Positions 1-8,962 of a stretch of DNA of 27,298 nucleotides are shown one piece after another. The notes below the pieces were generated by a model that saw only the letters and a program-made list of their open reading frames with translations, was not told the DNA's origin and made no database searches. Origin of the DNA: a virus; the IMG/VR virus record IMGVR_UViG_3300042484_002054, positions 1 through 27,298 of that record; one strand, written 5' to 3'. A program made the translations under genes and the position numbers. Position 1 is the stretch's first letter. Each line of letters opens with the position of its first letter.

Positions 1-1
1 A

Positions 2-91
2 ACACCTACGCCAACACCTACGCCAACACCAACACCAACACCGATATTGTGTGGTATGTCCGGATATACTTTTGAAATAAACCAACCATAA
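2..91 (+). CDS. 3' end of a Pro-Thr-repeat virion protein (5' truncated)
   Basis: The reading frame is open from the window edge and ends at TAA 89-91. The visible 29 residues are seven Thr-Pro pairs (bases 2-43) followed by a short tail ILCGMSGYTFEINQP. The same Thr-Pro hexamer coding (ACACCN) is found in the 596-aa protein at 8963, and both genes open the same kind of gene series, so this is probably the end of a paralogous stalk-type surface protein. The next gene starts 14 bases downstream after an AAATAAAAT leader. Function beyond a proline-threonine stalk cannot be read from the fragment. Confidence 0.7.
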   Translation, partial: TPTPTPTPTPTPTPILCGMSGYTFEINQP

Positions 92-104
92 AATAAAATA
101 AAAT

Positions 105-2339
105 ATGCCATTTTCAGCGGTAACATGTTTATCATATACAGGAACAACATCATTGGGTGGGTTACTTAATCTATATAGTGACACTGATAGTTATACTACT
201 GCGTTCCAAACTAATATAAATTTATCTGCCATAACGGGTAATGAATGCCCATACTACATTAATAATGTACCTGATGGTACGACACAAATTAGAATTTTTG
301 ATAATGGCACAGGATGTTATTGTGATATACCTATACAGTCTAATGATTTATGTGTTTCATGTGATTTAGATTTTAACGAGTATAGTGCGTCTACAGTTGG
401 TAGAATTGTTGCAGGTGATTTGACAGGATTGTGTGACCCAAGTATTACCGATTATAGAATATATTGGTATAATACAGGAGACACGACAACACCAATCTTT
501 ACCTCTGGATTTGGAACTGAATACCAACCTTATTCGTTTACACATCCTTTAATTGGGAGTGGTGCTATTTTTGCTCCTGCAGGAACTTATGTACCAATTA
601 TAGATAAAATAAAATTAAGTGGTTTAACATTTTCACAAACAGGTGGAACCGGAAATATACCAGCAGAACTTGATTGTTTTACTGCAACAACAGTAACTGT
701 GGATTATTTTACGTGTGACAATGGTGGTACGAGTAGTAATGACCCTAATTACGAACATAGGGTACAATTTTCAGGAGCATCTGCGGGAGTTACTCCTCAA
801 ACTTTGTTTTCTGATTTTTTATTTACCGGCACAACCAATTACTTTGCTTGGAAATTTTGTGGGTTTGCAGTTGAAGATAGATTAAGATTAACCTATTCAG
901 GTTCCGCATATTCAGAACCAATAATTATTGAGGATATAGTTGTTGGGTCTAATTTATCTACAAGTAATTTTAGTTTAACTTTAATTCCTAAAATGGCGGA
1001 TACTATAGGAATTAACCGTTATATTAAAAAAGTTTCTTGTTTAACAGGATTAACAAGAAATATAAACGACACTTTGAGACTTGAAGTAATCCCAAACAGT
1101 GCAAACACTCAAACAAATTGGGACTTTTATTTTCAATGTTTAAATACTTTTGATCAAAATCCATGTATTATATCAAATAGTCCATATAAAATATCAGCAT
1201 CAACTATAACAAGTACTACAGGAAGTTGTAATACTAATAATATAAGTTATTTTATAAGCGGGTGTACAATAAATAGTGACGATTTTAGTAAATATTTTGT
1301 TAGTGGTGGTGGGGATGTACTTAATGGTATTATATATAATAATTCTCAAGCGTATAATTCAAGTAATTTAACACAGACATTTAATAGTAATTTGACAATT
1401 AACTCATCATTATTTAGTAGTCAGAATGTTAAAAACACTCCACTAATCTGTACAACACCAAATACAGATATAATAGAGTATAAAAAATATGTTAGTGGTG
1501 GAACAATAGGGATAATTGATATGACTTTTAATAATATCAGTAATCTTAATCATTATTATAATAGTTACCTATCAGTTATTACTAATACTACAACACTTAT
1601 TGGTAATTGTACATCAGCATCAGGTGCGTGGAGCGGGACACCAACAGACTCTAGTGATATACGGTATTATAGATATTTTAGCTTAGGTATACCTAGTAAT
1701 ACTGGTTCTACAAATTGTGGTGACGGTACAACCATTAGATCCTACAATATACACCCATCTTCTGTTGTAACTACAGGAATATCAGGATCTAATTATACTA
1801 TGAGATTAACAATGCCAACAGTGGTTAACAATATGACTGATCCATGTATAACTGCAGGAACCCAAAATGTGGTTAATATTATAAATTCATGGTCTACTGG
1901 AACATCTAATAATTTTACGGGTACTACTTTAACCGGTAGTAAATACGTGGACCCATTTTATGTTGTTTCGGTAAGTTGTAGTGGTGTAACGTCTATAAGT
2001 GCATCAACTTCGCAAGGGTTTATTGCTTACCCTAAATATTTAAATGAAACAATTACATATACGGGAACATCACCTACATTAGTAAATTCATTAAGTGCTC
2101 AAACTTTTGATTTTAGTTACCCTAGATTTACTCAAACCACCCAATCCTTTAATTTATCATATTATAGAAGATACCAATTTTATTATCTTACGGAATTAAA
2201 TAACCCTTCTGATTTTAGAGATTTTGAAATTTATGCTAGATCATTTACCGGAGGAACTACGGGGACTGATACTCTAATTTATAGTTATACGGGGGCAACT
2301 TCAGCATCAACAATACATGACCCAAGTTATTTTATCTAA
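105..2339 (+). CDS. 744-aa Ser/Thr/Asn-rich virion surface protein, unknown function
   Basis: The 744-residue product is dominated by Thr, Ser, Gly, Asn and Tyr with few charged residues, the composition of beta-rich phage fibre or baseplate-decoration proteins. The first ~110 residues contain a cysteine cluster (CYC, then CVSC and CDLDF). No signal peptide, membrane segment or catalytic motif is evident. The ATG follows an A-rich leader (AAATAAAAT), the context seen at 5922, 10757 and 12957. Its stop overlaps the next start as TAATG, suggesting translational coupling. Position between a Pro-Thr protein and SprB-like small proteins places it in the adhesin module. I do not recognise a named family. 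Confidence 0.8.
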   Translation: MPFSAVTCLSYTGTTSLGGLLNLYSDTDSYTTAFQTNINLSAITGNECPYYINNVPDGTTQIRIFDNGTGCYCDIPIQSNDLCVSCDLDFNEYSASTVGRIVAGDLTGLCDPSITDYRIYWYNTGDTTTPIFTSGFGTEYQPYSFTHPLIGSGAIFAPAGTYVPIIDKIKLSGLTFSQTGGTGNIPAELDCFTATTVTVDYFTCDNGGTSSNDPNYEHRVQFSGASAGVTPQTLFSDFLFTGTTNYFAWKFCGFAVEDRLRLTYSGSAYSEPIIIEDIVVGSNLSTSNFSLTLIPKMADTIGINRYIKKVSCLTGLTRNINDTLRLEVIPNSANTQTNWDFYFQCLNTFDQNPCIISNSPYKISASTITSTTGSCNTNNISYFISGCTINSDDFSKYFVSGGGDVLNGIIYNNSQAYNSSNLTQTFNSNLTINSSLFSSQNVKNTPLICTTPNTDIIEYKKYVSGGTIGIIDMTFNNISNLNHYYNSYLSVITNTTTLIGNCTSASGAWSGTPTDSSDIRYYRYFSLGIPSNTGSTNCGDGTTIRSYNIHPSSVVTTGISGSNYTMRLTMPTVVNNMTDPCITAGTQNVVNIINSWSTGTSNNFTGTTLTGSKYVDPFYVVSVSCSGVTSISASTSQGFIAYPKYLNETITYTGTSPTLVNSLSAQTFDFSYPRFTQTTQSFNLSYYRRYQFYYLTELNNPSDFRDFEIYARSFTGGTTGTDTLIYSYTGATSASTIHDPSYFI

Positions 2340-2626
2340 TGTCGAGTCAACTTATTATATCGGGTGAAACGGGTGGTACTCCACCCTATGAGTTTTATGT
2401 ATGTGATGAATACATGAATAATTGTTTTTTGTTGGGACCAACAAGCGGAACCTATACGTTAAATTCTTTTTTTTCAACCGCACAAACATTGATAATAAAA
2501 TTGGTTGATAGTACGGGATGTTTTATTTTTAAATATGTTTACTGCCAATTAGACACCTTCTTTATTTTAACTGAGAATGGACTCATAATAACCACAGAAA
2601 GTGGGGATGAATTAGTTTGGATATAA
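2339..2626 (+). CDS. Small single-domain SprB-like beta-sandwich protein (paralogue 1)
   Basis: The product has 95 residues. The pattern ISGETGGTPPYEFYVCD near the N-terminus and IKLVDSTGCFIF in the middle match the start and end of an SprB-type repeat (GGTxPYxxxx ... VxDxxGC), here as a free-standing domain. The C-terminus (TENGLIITTESGDELVW) differs from the two paralogues at 2628 and 10757. Start overlaps the upstream stop (TAATG). Likely a small virion decoration or fibre-associated protein; the role is inferred from context only. Confidence 0.75.
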   Translation: MSSQLIISGETGGTPPYEFYVCDEYMNNCFLLGPTSGTYTLNSFFSTAQTLIIKLVDSTGCFIFKYVYCQLDTFFILTENGLIITTESGDELVWI

Positions 2627-2627
2627 A

Positions 2628-2915
2628 ATGATTATTGAAATTACAGGAGTAACGAGCGGACAGGCACCATACGACATTTTTATATGTGACTCAACAAACA
2701 CGTCTTGTTTTTTTGTTTCAGGAAGTACCTTTATACCACCAAGTGTTATATTTGATAGTGATGACTTTTTTCCAAACGAAAATTACCTTTATTTAAGAAT
2801 TGTTGATACAAATGGATGTGTTTACTCAATAGTTATTAATTGTGAGGGGCAAAAGGCGTTTCAAAATGATATATATTTTAATTTTATGGACGGAGTAGGT
2901 TATATTTTCCAATAA
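2628..2915 (+). CDS. Small single-domain SprB-like beta-sandwich protein (paralogue 2)
   Basis: The product has 95 residues and is clearly related to the protein at 10757: both begin with a VTSGxxPYDIxxCD motif, have xIxDxNGCVY in the middle, and finish with FMDGxxYxFQ. In both cases the next gene is a fibre with 61-residue repeats, so the pair is probably inherited and used as a unit. The gene starts one base after the upstream stop. It has paired cysteines (ICD ... SCFF, NGC, NCE). The SprB relation is a pattern match; a structural or capping role is inferred. Confidence 0.78.
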   Translation: MIIEITGVTSGQAPYDIFICDSTNTSCFFVSGSTFIPPSVIFDSDDFFPNENYLYLRIVDTNGCVYSIVINCEGQKAFQNDIYFNFMDGVGYIFQ

Positions 2916-2919
2916 ATAA

Positions 2920-2932
2920 TATTTATTAAATA
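2920..2932 (+). promoter_or_regulatory. AT box TATTTATTAAATA before the fibre gene
   Basis: TATTTATTAAATA lies 4 bases before the ATG at 2937. Close variants precede the genes at 8963, 16699, 19578 and 20255. It resembles a late-type -10 box, but the spacing would place the transcript start at the start codon, so it may instead be an unstructured translation-initiation leader. Confidence 0.3.
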
Positions 2933-2936
2933 AACT

Positions 2937-5918
2937 ATGCCAACATACCAATTATTAACAGATAGATCATTAGCTCAATCATCGGCGATTACACCAACGA
3001 CGTTGATTCATATTGTATATACGGGTGATCCGTCACAAAATATTGCTGGATCGTCATATAAAGCGGAACTACAACAATTATCAAGCTTATTTAGTACTTC
3101 TACTTTTAGTGGTGGTACAGTATCGGGAGCAACTAACTTCACAAACGGTTTAACGGCGTCGACAGTTTCCGCAACTACGTACCAAAACTTACCTGTAAGT
3201 GGACTAACAGGTGGAAGTAACATTAATGTAAGTGGAGTTAGTGGAAATTTTACAATATCTGTTACAGGAATAACAGGTGGATCAACATTTACTGGCGGTA
3301 CTGTATCGGGACCAACAATATTTACAAGTGGATTAACGGCAACAACAGTTTCCGCAACAACATATCAGAACTTACCTGTAAGTGGTTTAACTGCTGGTAA
3401 TAATATTAATGTTAGTGGTTCTAGCGGAAATTTTACGATATCGTTTACTGGTGTAACAGGTGGATCAACATTCACTGGAGGAACAGTAAGTGGTGCAACT
3501 AACTTCACAAATGGTTTAACTGCAAATACAATATCAGCAACAACGTACCAAAACTTACCTGTAAGTGGCTTAACTGCTGGTAATAATATTAATGTTAGTG
3601 GGTCTAGTGGTAATTACATAATATCTGTTACAGGTTTAACACAAGGATTAACAGGTGAATACCTTCCATTAAGTGGTGGAACAGTAACAGGTAACACAAC
3701 ATTTACAAGTGGGCTGACTGTAAATTATCTTGATTTCGATACAACACCAACGGTACCGTCACCAACAGGAGGTACTTTATATTATGATTCAATAGAAAAC
3801 GCGTTATCATATAAACCAATCACACCAAGTAATGATGTTACTGTTAATTTAGGACAAGAAAGTATAATTAGATTCTATAATAATTTAGGGGTACAAATTA
3901 ATAACGGACAGGCACTACACATTACAGGTTCAACATCTGGATCACCAACAGTTTCTTTGGCGATTGGTTATGGGGGTGATGCTGAACAATTTCAAATATC
4001 GGGAATTGCAACTCACGACGTACCTAATTCTTCATATGGGTTTATGACTGTTTTTGGGGTTGTTAGAGACATAAATTTAACAGGATTTACGGTTGGGGAA
4101 CAAGTTTATTTATCACAGACAATACCGGGTGGTTTTGAGTCTTATTCGGGACTTTCTTTTACTGGTAGGACGTGTGAAGTTGGGCACGTTTTAGATAATT
4201 CAGTAACAGGAAAAATACAAGTAGCGATATTAAATGAAATCGAGGGTACAATAATTACGACACAAGAAAATAATATACTTGCATCAAATAACAGCTCAAC
4301 AGGGGTTTTTCAATTTAGTGGATTAACAATTGATACACCATCGGGAACAACCTTCAGTGTTGCTCCGGTAGAGGGTTGGATTATTGATAATGTAACCTCA
4401 CCAACAAATCCGACAATTAAACTTATTATATATTCCGGATCAACAGGAAACACTGCTTTATATGTTTCATCGGCAACAGAAACATACATTTTACTAACAA
4501 GTGGATTAACATTAACCCAACAAACAACATTTCCAACACCACAACAAAGAAGACAAAATTTATATCTCGGAAAATTCGGTCATGCGAATAGACAATATTT
4601 GATAAATGCATTTAATGAACCTGACTCGTCTTTATCTCCAGTTTCTCAATTAAGAGATATGTTTACCCCAATTAGATTAATTAATGAAGGGGTAATTGTA
4701 TCGGCAAATGGGGCAAACTTAAATATTAATACTTCTGCAGGTGTATTATACGGACTTGGTATTGGGTATATTATAAATAAATTAAACCCAAATAGTTTAT
4801 CAGTATTAGGAACTAGTCCTTGTACTTTCCAATACAGGACACAAACAGGTGGAACCGCATCAAATACAACTTTAATTACTCCAGGAGTTTATGATAACAA
4901 TGGTGTAGTAACGTCTGTCGGAGGTGGTTCAAATGCATCAACAAACCAAAGAATATATTTGGTTCAGAATGGTCAATTTAGAATACAATATGGACAACAA
5001 GTTTATGGTTCATTGACCGCGGCAATTGAGGCATCTCAAAATGAGGCATTCACAACATTTAGTAATTTTAGAGATAATGCTATATTAATTGGTATTTTAT
5101 CTGTCAATAAAAATGCGACCAATTTATCTAATACAACACAAGCAAGATTCTTACTAACATCAAAATTTGGTGAGACTGTTGGAGCTGCGGGAGGTTTATC
5201 TACAACAACATTACAACAAGCATATGATAACTCAACAACACCCGAAATAACAACTAATTCTACATTAGGTCCATTAAGTGTTAAAAATGGTGCTGGAACT
5301 TTAGATAACGTCACAAACGTATTTGAGGGTGTAAACTCAGGAGGAACGACAACTTCTTATGTTCGTGCTGATGGTGCAATTTATGGTAGTACCATATCAG
5401 GAGTAACGATATCAGCAACAACGTACCAAAATTTACCTGTAAGTGGCTTAACTGCTGGTAATAATATTAATGTTAGTGGTTCTAGTGGAAACTTTACAAT
5501 ATCAGTAACAGGAATAACTGGTAATTATTTACCAATAAGTGGAGGTACTGTATCAGGAGCAACTAATTTTACAAATGGATTAACAGCAAACACAATTAGT
5601 GGTGGTACGTATATTGGGGATGGTAGTCAGTTAAATGTGGCAAACCCAAGTACAGGAACAACAATAACTTTTACTGCCGGAACGATATATAATACACCAA
5701 CATCCGCAGCAACTGGAGATATTTCAGCAGATACCACAAATGCTAAAATAGGTATTGTTCAGAAAATTTACCATAACCATTCAGTAGCACCAACATTTAA
5801 CCCATCAGGGTGGGTTAAATTAGGTATCGGTACATACACAACATCAACATTAAATGTAATTTACGCTGAATGGGTAAGTGGTACTAGAGTCGAATATTGG
5901 ATTGTAAATGGTAGTTAA
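2937..5918 (+). CDS. Long tail-fibre protein with 61-residue repeats
   Basis: The 993-residue product looks like a trimeric phage fibre. An N-terminal segment of about 54 residues (LIHIVYTGDPSQ ... GSSYKAELQQ) is shared with the protein at 11063 and is probably the attachment domain. Three consecutive 61-residue repeats follow (bases 3099-3281, 3282-3464 and from 3465), each with TFTGGTVSG, SATTYQNLPVSGL and GNFTISVTG. The middle (about residues 295-430) resembles a phage fibre domain with NNGQALHITG and GFTVGEQVYLS. A further repeat copy lies near 5400-5600, and the end has a fibre-terminus-like GIVQKIYHNHS ... RVEYWIVNGS. The gene follows an SprB-like small gene and precedes an adhesin gene. 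Confidence 0.87.
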   Translation: MPTYQLLTDRSLAQSSAITPTTLIHIVYTGDPSQNIAGSSYKAELQQLSSLFSTSTFSGGTVSGATNFTNGLTASTVSATTYQNLPVSGLTGGSNINVSGVSGNFTISVTGITGGSTFTGGTVSGPTIFTSGLTATTVSATTYQNLPVSGLTAGNNINVSGSSGNFTISFTGVTGGSTFTGGTVSGATNFTNGLTANTISATTYQNLPVSGLTAGNNINVSGSSGNYIISVTGLTQGLTGEYLPLSGGTVTGNTTFTSGLTVNYLDFDTTPTVPSPTGGTLYYDSIENALSYKPITPSNDVTVNLGQESIIRFYNNLGVQINNGQALHITGSTSGSPTVSLAIGYGGDAEQFQISGIATHDVPNSSYGFMTVFGVVRDINLTGFTVGEQVYLSQTIPGGFESYSGLSFTGRTCEVGHVLDNSVTGKIQVAILNEIEGTIITTQENNILASNNSSTGVFQFSGLTIDTPSGTTFSVAPVEGWIIDNVTSPTNPTIKLIIYSGSTGNTALYVSSATETYILLTSGLTLTQQTTFPTPQQRRQNLYLGKFGHANRQYLINAFNEPDSSLSPVSQLRDMFTPIRLINEGVIVSANGANLNINTSAGVLYGLGIGYIINKLNPNSLSVLGTSPCTFQYRTQTGGTASNTTLITPGVYDNNGVVTSVGGGSNASTNQRIYLVQNGQFRIQYGQQVYGSLTAAIEASQNEAFTTFSNFRDNAILIGILSVNKNATNLSNTTQARFLLTSKFGETVGAAGGLSTTTLQQAYDNSTTPEITTNSTLGPLSVKNGAGTLDNVTNVFEGVNSGGTTTSYVRADGAIYGSTISGVTISATTYQNLPVSGLTAGNNINVSGSSGNFTISVTGITGNYLPISGGTVSGATNFTNGLTANTISGGTYIGDGSQLNVANPSTGTTITFTAGTIYNTPTSAATGDISADTTNAKIGIVQKIYHNHSVAPTFNPSGWVKLGIGTYTTSTLNVIYAEWVSGTRVEYWIVNGS
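3099..3650 (+). repeat. Tandem 183-bp repeats in fibre gene
   Basis: Three in-frame direct repeats of about 183 bp begin at 3099, 3282 and 3465. They share segments such as CAGAACTTACCTGTAAGTG with the repeats of the second fibre gene at 11210-11660 and 12242-12607, and with a copy near 5420. They are substrates for in-frame recombination. Confidence 0.85.
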
Positions 5919-5921
5919 AAT

Positions 5922-7286
5922 ATGAGTTTATATTATAGAAATTTAATACAAAATGCTGGATTATTAGACATGTATCCAAATGCTGCAGTTGCCTATTCTT
6001 TACGTAAGTTAAGAGATGGGTATTCCGGTTATGCAATAAAAGTAAGAAGATCTTTTGATAGTGAAGTACAAGATATAGGATTCAAATCATCTGGAGATTT
6101 AGACACTACATCTCTTAATAATTTTTTTGGTAATAATATTATTTTACAATCTGAAAACTTTAGTGTCACTCCTTGGTTAAGGGGTAATAGTATAGTCACC
6201 ACCGGTACGACTATTTTAAGTCCTAATGGTGTGGATTATGCAAATAAATTAGATGAGAATACAGTTTTAGCCTCACACATAGTAACTCAAGCATGTACAT
6301 TAACGATTAATCGTACTTATTTTTTATCTATCTATTTAAGAGCTGGTGAAAGAGATATTGTTGATGTTGTAAGTGGTATTGATAATACTTCTAGAGTTGC
6401 TAGACTTAATCTTACAACAGGTACAATTGATTCAACAACATTTGTTAATGGAGGAACACTAACGTCTGTTGGTAGTGGTTGGTATAAATTTGAAGTTACT
6501 GTAACTTCAGCTGTAACATCAATACCTACTGGTCTTCAAGTTAGATTAACTAATGGATTAACTCAAACTTATTCTGGAACTACAGGATGGGGTTGTTATA
6601 TTTGGGGGGCACAGGTTAGTGGTTATATAGATAGTGTTGTACCTTATTTTAAAACAACAGCAGTTAGTGCTGCCTCAGCATTTATTGAAACTTGGTATGA
6701 TCAATCTACTAACGGAAATAATGCGTCACAAACAGCGGGAGGAAATCAAGCTCAATTAGTAGCAAATGGGCAGATAATTAGGGATACCACAACAGGTAAA
6801 CCAACAACAACTTGGTCCAGTGACAGATATGCATTGGTAACAGGTATAAACCCTAATACAAGGTATTTATCAATTGGTGTTGTTAATAGAACTAGTAACT
6901 CCACTAATAATATAATACACATAGGACAAACTGGATTTGGAGGAGTAAATGGACAACAACCATTTTTTTGGGTGGCTACAACAGGAAATGTCAGAAGTGA
7001 TATGTACTCAATAGTTATTCATGGTACTAACACTTCTACTGGACCTTTTATAACGACTTCAGAAAAAAATGTGAGTGATTTAAAAACAGCATATCTAAAT
7101 GGAATGGCATTAGCAACAACAGCCACAGAACCACCGTTTGCAGGAACAGGTATGGATACATTTGGACGAGCAGGTGGAATTTTTACAACCTGTCAATACG
7201 CCGAATACATATATTGGAACAGTGAACAAAGTACTTATAGATCAGCCATAGAAACGGCTATAAATAATTATTATAATATATACTAA
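5922..7286 (+). CDS. Adhesin with arabinofuranosidase/LamG-like domain interrupted by a lectin-like domain
   Basis: The 454-residue product starts with a segment (about residues 21-70: AYSLRKLRDGYSG, IKVRRSFD, DIGF, LDTTSLNNFFG) that resumes at about 251-270 with AFIETWYDQSTNGNNASQ. Together these are the hallmark of the arabinofuranosidase-B-like/concanavalin-like domain common in phage and Bacteroidetes proteins. Between them, residues about 71-245 form a separate domain (NIILQSENFSVTPW ... YFLSIYLRAGERD ... GSGWYKFEVTV) typical of a jelly-roll carbohydrate-binding module in phage fibres. The likely role is glycan recognition at the host surface; catalytic activity is not shown. It follows the 993-aa fibre and its stop overlaps the next start (TAATG). 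Confidence 0.82.
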   Translation: MSLYYRNLIQNAGLLDMYPNAAVAYSLRKLRDGYSGYAIKVRRSFDSEVQDIGFKSSGDLDTTSLNNFFGNNIILQSENFSVTPWLRGNSIVTTGTTILSPNGVDYANKLDENTVLASHIVTQACTLTINRTYFLSIYLRAGERDIVDVVSGIDNTSRVARLNLTTGTIDSTTFVNGGTLTSVGSGWYKFEVTVTSAVTSIPTGLQVRLTNGLTQTYSGTTGWGCYIWGAQVSGYIDSVVPYFKTTAVSAASAFIETWYDQSTNGNNASQTAGGNQAQLVANGQIIRDTTTGKPTTTWSSDRYALVTGINPNTRYLSIGVVNRTSNSTNNIIHIGQTGFGGVNGQQPFFWVATTGNVRSDMYSIVIHGTNTSTGPFITTSEKNVSDLKTAYLNGMALATTATEPPFAGTGMDTFGRAGGIFTTCQYAEYIYWNSEQSTYRSAIETAINNYYNIY

Positions 7287-7504
7287 TGATAATAAAAGGT
7301 TACAAATGGAAAACAGTTGAAGAGGCTGATTTAGTAATGGCTCAATTAAATGAATTTTATGGACTACCCGTACCTAATGGAATTACCATATTTGACAATA
7401 GGGCTTATAGACAAATAGATGATTTTTATTTTTTAGATGAAGACGAAATGTCATTACGGGTTTTAGGAGAACCAATAGCTATCACTATTGATGTTAATAT
7501 GTAA
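7286..7504 (+). CDS. 72-aa small protein following the adhesin
   Basis: A 72-residue mixed protein starting MIIKGYKWKTVEEADLVMAQ with an acidic centre (FYFLDEDEMS). It is translationally coupled to the adhesin (TAATG). A 73-aa protein holds the same place after the adhesin of module B (14828), although I see no convincing sequence similarity between the two. Small genes after receptor-binding genes are often fibre-assembly chaperones or tip proteins; that is inference from position. No motif is recognised. Confidence 0.72.
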   Translation: MIIKGYKWKTVEEADLVMAQLNEFYGLPVPNGITIFDNRAYRQIDDFYFLDEDEMSLRVLGEPIAITIDVNM

Positions 7505-7558
7505 TTAATGGAGATGACTTCCGTTTTTATGGAACGTTCCTGAACAATATTTATTTAT

Positions 7559-7587
7559 GTGATATTACATTAACCTACACTTATCTT
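7559..7587 (+). promoter_or_regulatory. Promoter-like site upstream of the glycosyltransferase
   Basis: GTGATA (7559-7564), 17 bases, then TATCTT (7582-7587). The 3' part, CTACACTTATCTTA, matches the two TTGACA-N17-TATCTT sites at 20111 and 20841 (ATACACTTATCTTA in the first), with the -35 matching TTGACA at 4 of 6 positions. It faces the gene at 7703. Confidence 0.5.
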
Positions 7588-7605
7588 ATGTATCAAATAA
7601 GATAA
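7581..7605. repeat. Inverted repeat TTATCTTAT-N7-ATAAGATAA
   Basis: Perfect 9-bp arms 7581-7589 and 7597-7605 with a 7-base spacer. The left arm covers the TATCTT -10 box, so the site could be an operator or an initiation-region hairpin. Confidence 0.6.
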
Positions 7606-7702
7606 TACAATAGAACCTTCTGTGGATACGACATCAACATAATTTTACAAATCTATTTATTAATAGTGTTTGATTTTTATATTTTCTTTAAATGAAGAAA
7701 CT

Positions 7703-8899
7703 ATGAAAATATTCGTACAAATAGCGTCTTATAGGGATCCTGAATTATTACCCACGATTAGGGATTGTATTGATAAAGCAAAACATCCTGAAAATTTAAC
7801 ATTTGGTATTTGTTGGCAACGAGACGAAACCGAGTCAATGGAAGAATTCACAAATGATGAAAGATTTAAAATCTTAGATTATCATTGGAGTGAAAGTAAA
7901 GGTCTTTGTTGGGCTCGTTCTGAAATTCAAAAATTATGGAATGGTGAAGAGTATACTATACAATTAGATTCACATATGCGTTTTGAAAAACAATGGGATG
8001 TAGAATTGATTGAAATGATGAATATGGTTGACTCAGAAAAACCAATAATTTCTTCATACCCTGGTATGTATAGACCAAGTGATAATCAATTACTAAATGT
8101 TGAACCATATAAAATGGTTGCGAATAATTTCACACCAAGCGGAACTATAATGTTTTTTCCAACCACAATCGAGAATTGGCAAGATTTAAAAAAACCGATT
8201 AGGTCTAGATTTGTTGCGGGTGGTTATTTTTTTACAATAGGAAAACACTGTGAAGAATATAAGTATGATCCTAATTTATACTTTGCTGGAGATGAGATTA
8301 GTTTAGCAATTAGATCATACACTTTAGGTTATGATTTTTTTCACCCACATAAAACAATTATTTGGCACGAATATACAAGAGAGGGTAAAACAAAACATTG
8401 GACCGATTTTAATGAAGATAACAAAAAATCTGGTGTTGTTGAAAAACAATGGTCAGAAATGGACAACGAGGCAAAAAGAAGACTCAGACATATGTTACAA
8501 GAAGAGGATAACAATATCGATTTAGGTGAGTATGGTTTAGGAAGTGTAAGAACACACAAAGAGTATGAAGATTATGCCGGAATTAACTTTAAATATAAAA
8601 AACTACACCCAAAAACATTAAAAGGTATCGAACCCCCCATTAATGATTACACTGAGTGGTACCTAAAAGACGAAAAAGAATATGAATTTAAACTTTATAT
8701 CCCTTACACTGAAAATTTTAAATTTATATATATAGGAATTGAAAATGAGTCAGGTAATGTATTACATAGACAAGACATGTACAGTTATCAGGAATATTTA
8801 AACGTTAAACTAAAAACGACAGAAACTCCCGTTAAATGGGTGTATTGGGTAAACGATAAAGAAGGTAATTGGGTAAACAGAATTGACTTTAGTTTATAA
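7703..8899 (+). CDS. GlcNAc-transferase-like glycosyltransferase (GT60/PF11397 type)
   Basis: The 398-residue product begins MKIFVQIASYRDPELLPTIR, the signature N-terminus of the GlcNAc family (PF11397, Skp1-type polypeptide N-acetylglucosaminyltransferases). FGICWQRDE (35-42) and the D-x-H nucleotide-sugar/metal motif QLDSHMRF (87-94) follow, then a GGYFF/GDEIS region in the GT-A fold. The last ~100 residues look like an added beta domain. The frame is open from TTG 7670, but ATG 7703 fits the family start. The family transfers GlcNAc onto protein hydroxyproline or threonine in eukaryotes. It has its own promoter-like region and sits between two surface-protein modules rich in Thr-Pro, suggesting virion proteins as acceptors (inference). 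Modification of a host glycan is the alternative. Confidence 0.85.
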   Translation: MKIFVQIASYRDPELLPTIRDCIDKAKHPENLTFGICWQRDETESMEEFTNDERFKILDYHWSESKGLCWARSEIQKLWNGEEYTIQLDSHMRFEKQWDVELIEMMNMVDSEKPIISSYPGMYRPSDNQLLNVEPYKMVANNFTPSGTIMFFPTTIENWQDLKKPIRSRFVAGGYFFTIGKHCEEYKYDPNLYFAGDEISLAIRSYTLGYDFFHPHKTIIWHEYTREGKTKHWTDFNEDNKKSGVVEKQWSEMDNEAKRRLRHMLQEEDNNIDLGEYGLGSVRTHKEYEDYAGINFKYKKLHPKTLKGIEPPINDYTEWYLKDEKEYEFKLYIPYTENFKFIYIGIENESGNVLHRQDMYSYQEYLNVKLKTTETPVKWVYWVNDKEGNWVNRIDFSL

Positions 8900-8936
8900 T
8901 TTTAAAAACAAACCATCAATAAAATAAACTTTTGAT

Positions 8937-8949
8937 TATTTATATAATA
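8937..8949 (+). promoter_or_regulatory. AT box TATTTATATAATA
   Basis: Identical over 13 bases to the box at 16687-16699 and 13 bases upstream of the ATG at 8963. It could be a late-type -10 element for module B; AT-rich chance similarity is not excluded. Confidence 0.35.
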
Positions 8950-8962
8950 AAGTAATAATTCA

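Larger units (their letters stand above)
7505..7702. other. Intergenic block between adhesin module A and the glycosyltransferase
   Basis: These 198 bases hold no supported gene. They contain a perfect 10-bp palindrome GGAACGTTCC (7531-7540), a promoter-like pair (7559-7587), a 9-bp inverted repeat overlapping the -10 (7581-7605), and AT boxes TATTTATTTATG (7548-7559) and TATTTATTAATA (7654-7665). A frame opens from TTG at 7670, but the family N-terminus begins at ATG 7703, so this stretch is leader. Confidence 0.6.

Noticed and set aside
3008-3223. Antisense open frames within fibre and other genes (also near 11476, 12682, 17388, 24344, 25048)
   Set aside because: They shadow + strand genes with clear domains; translations lack any recognisable pattern.
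7670-7702. TTG-initiated extension of the glycosyltransferase
   Set aside because: The family N-terminus (MKIFVQIASYRD) begins exactly at ATG 7703; the added residues are hydrophobic leader translation.
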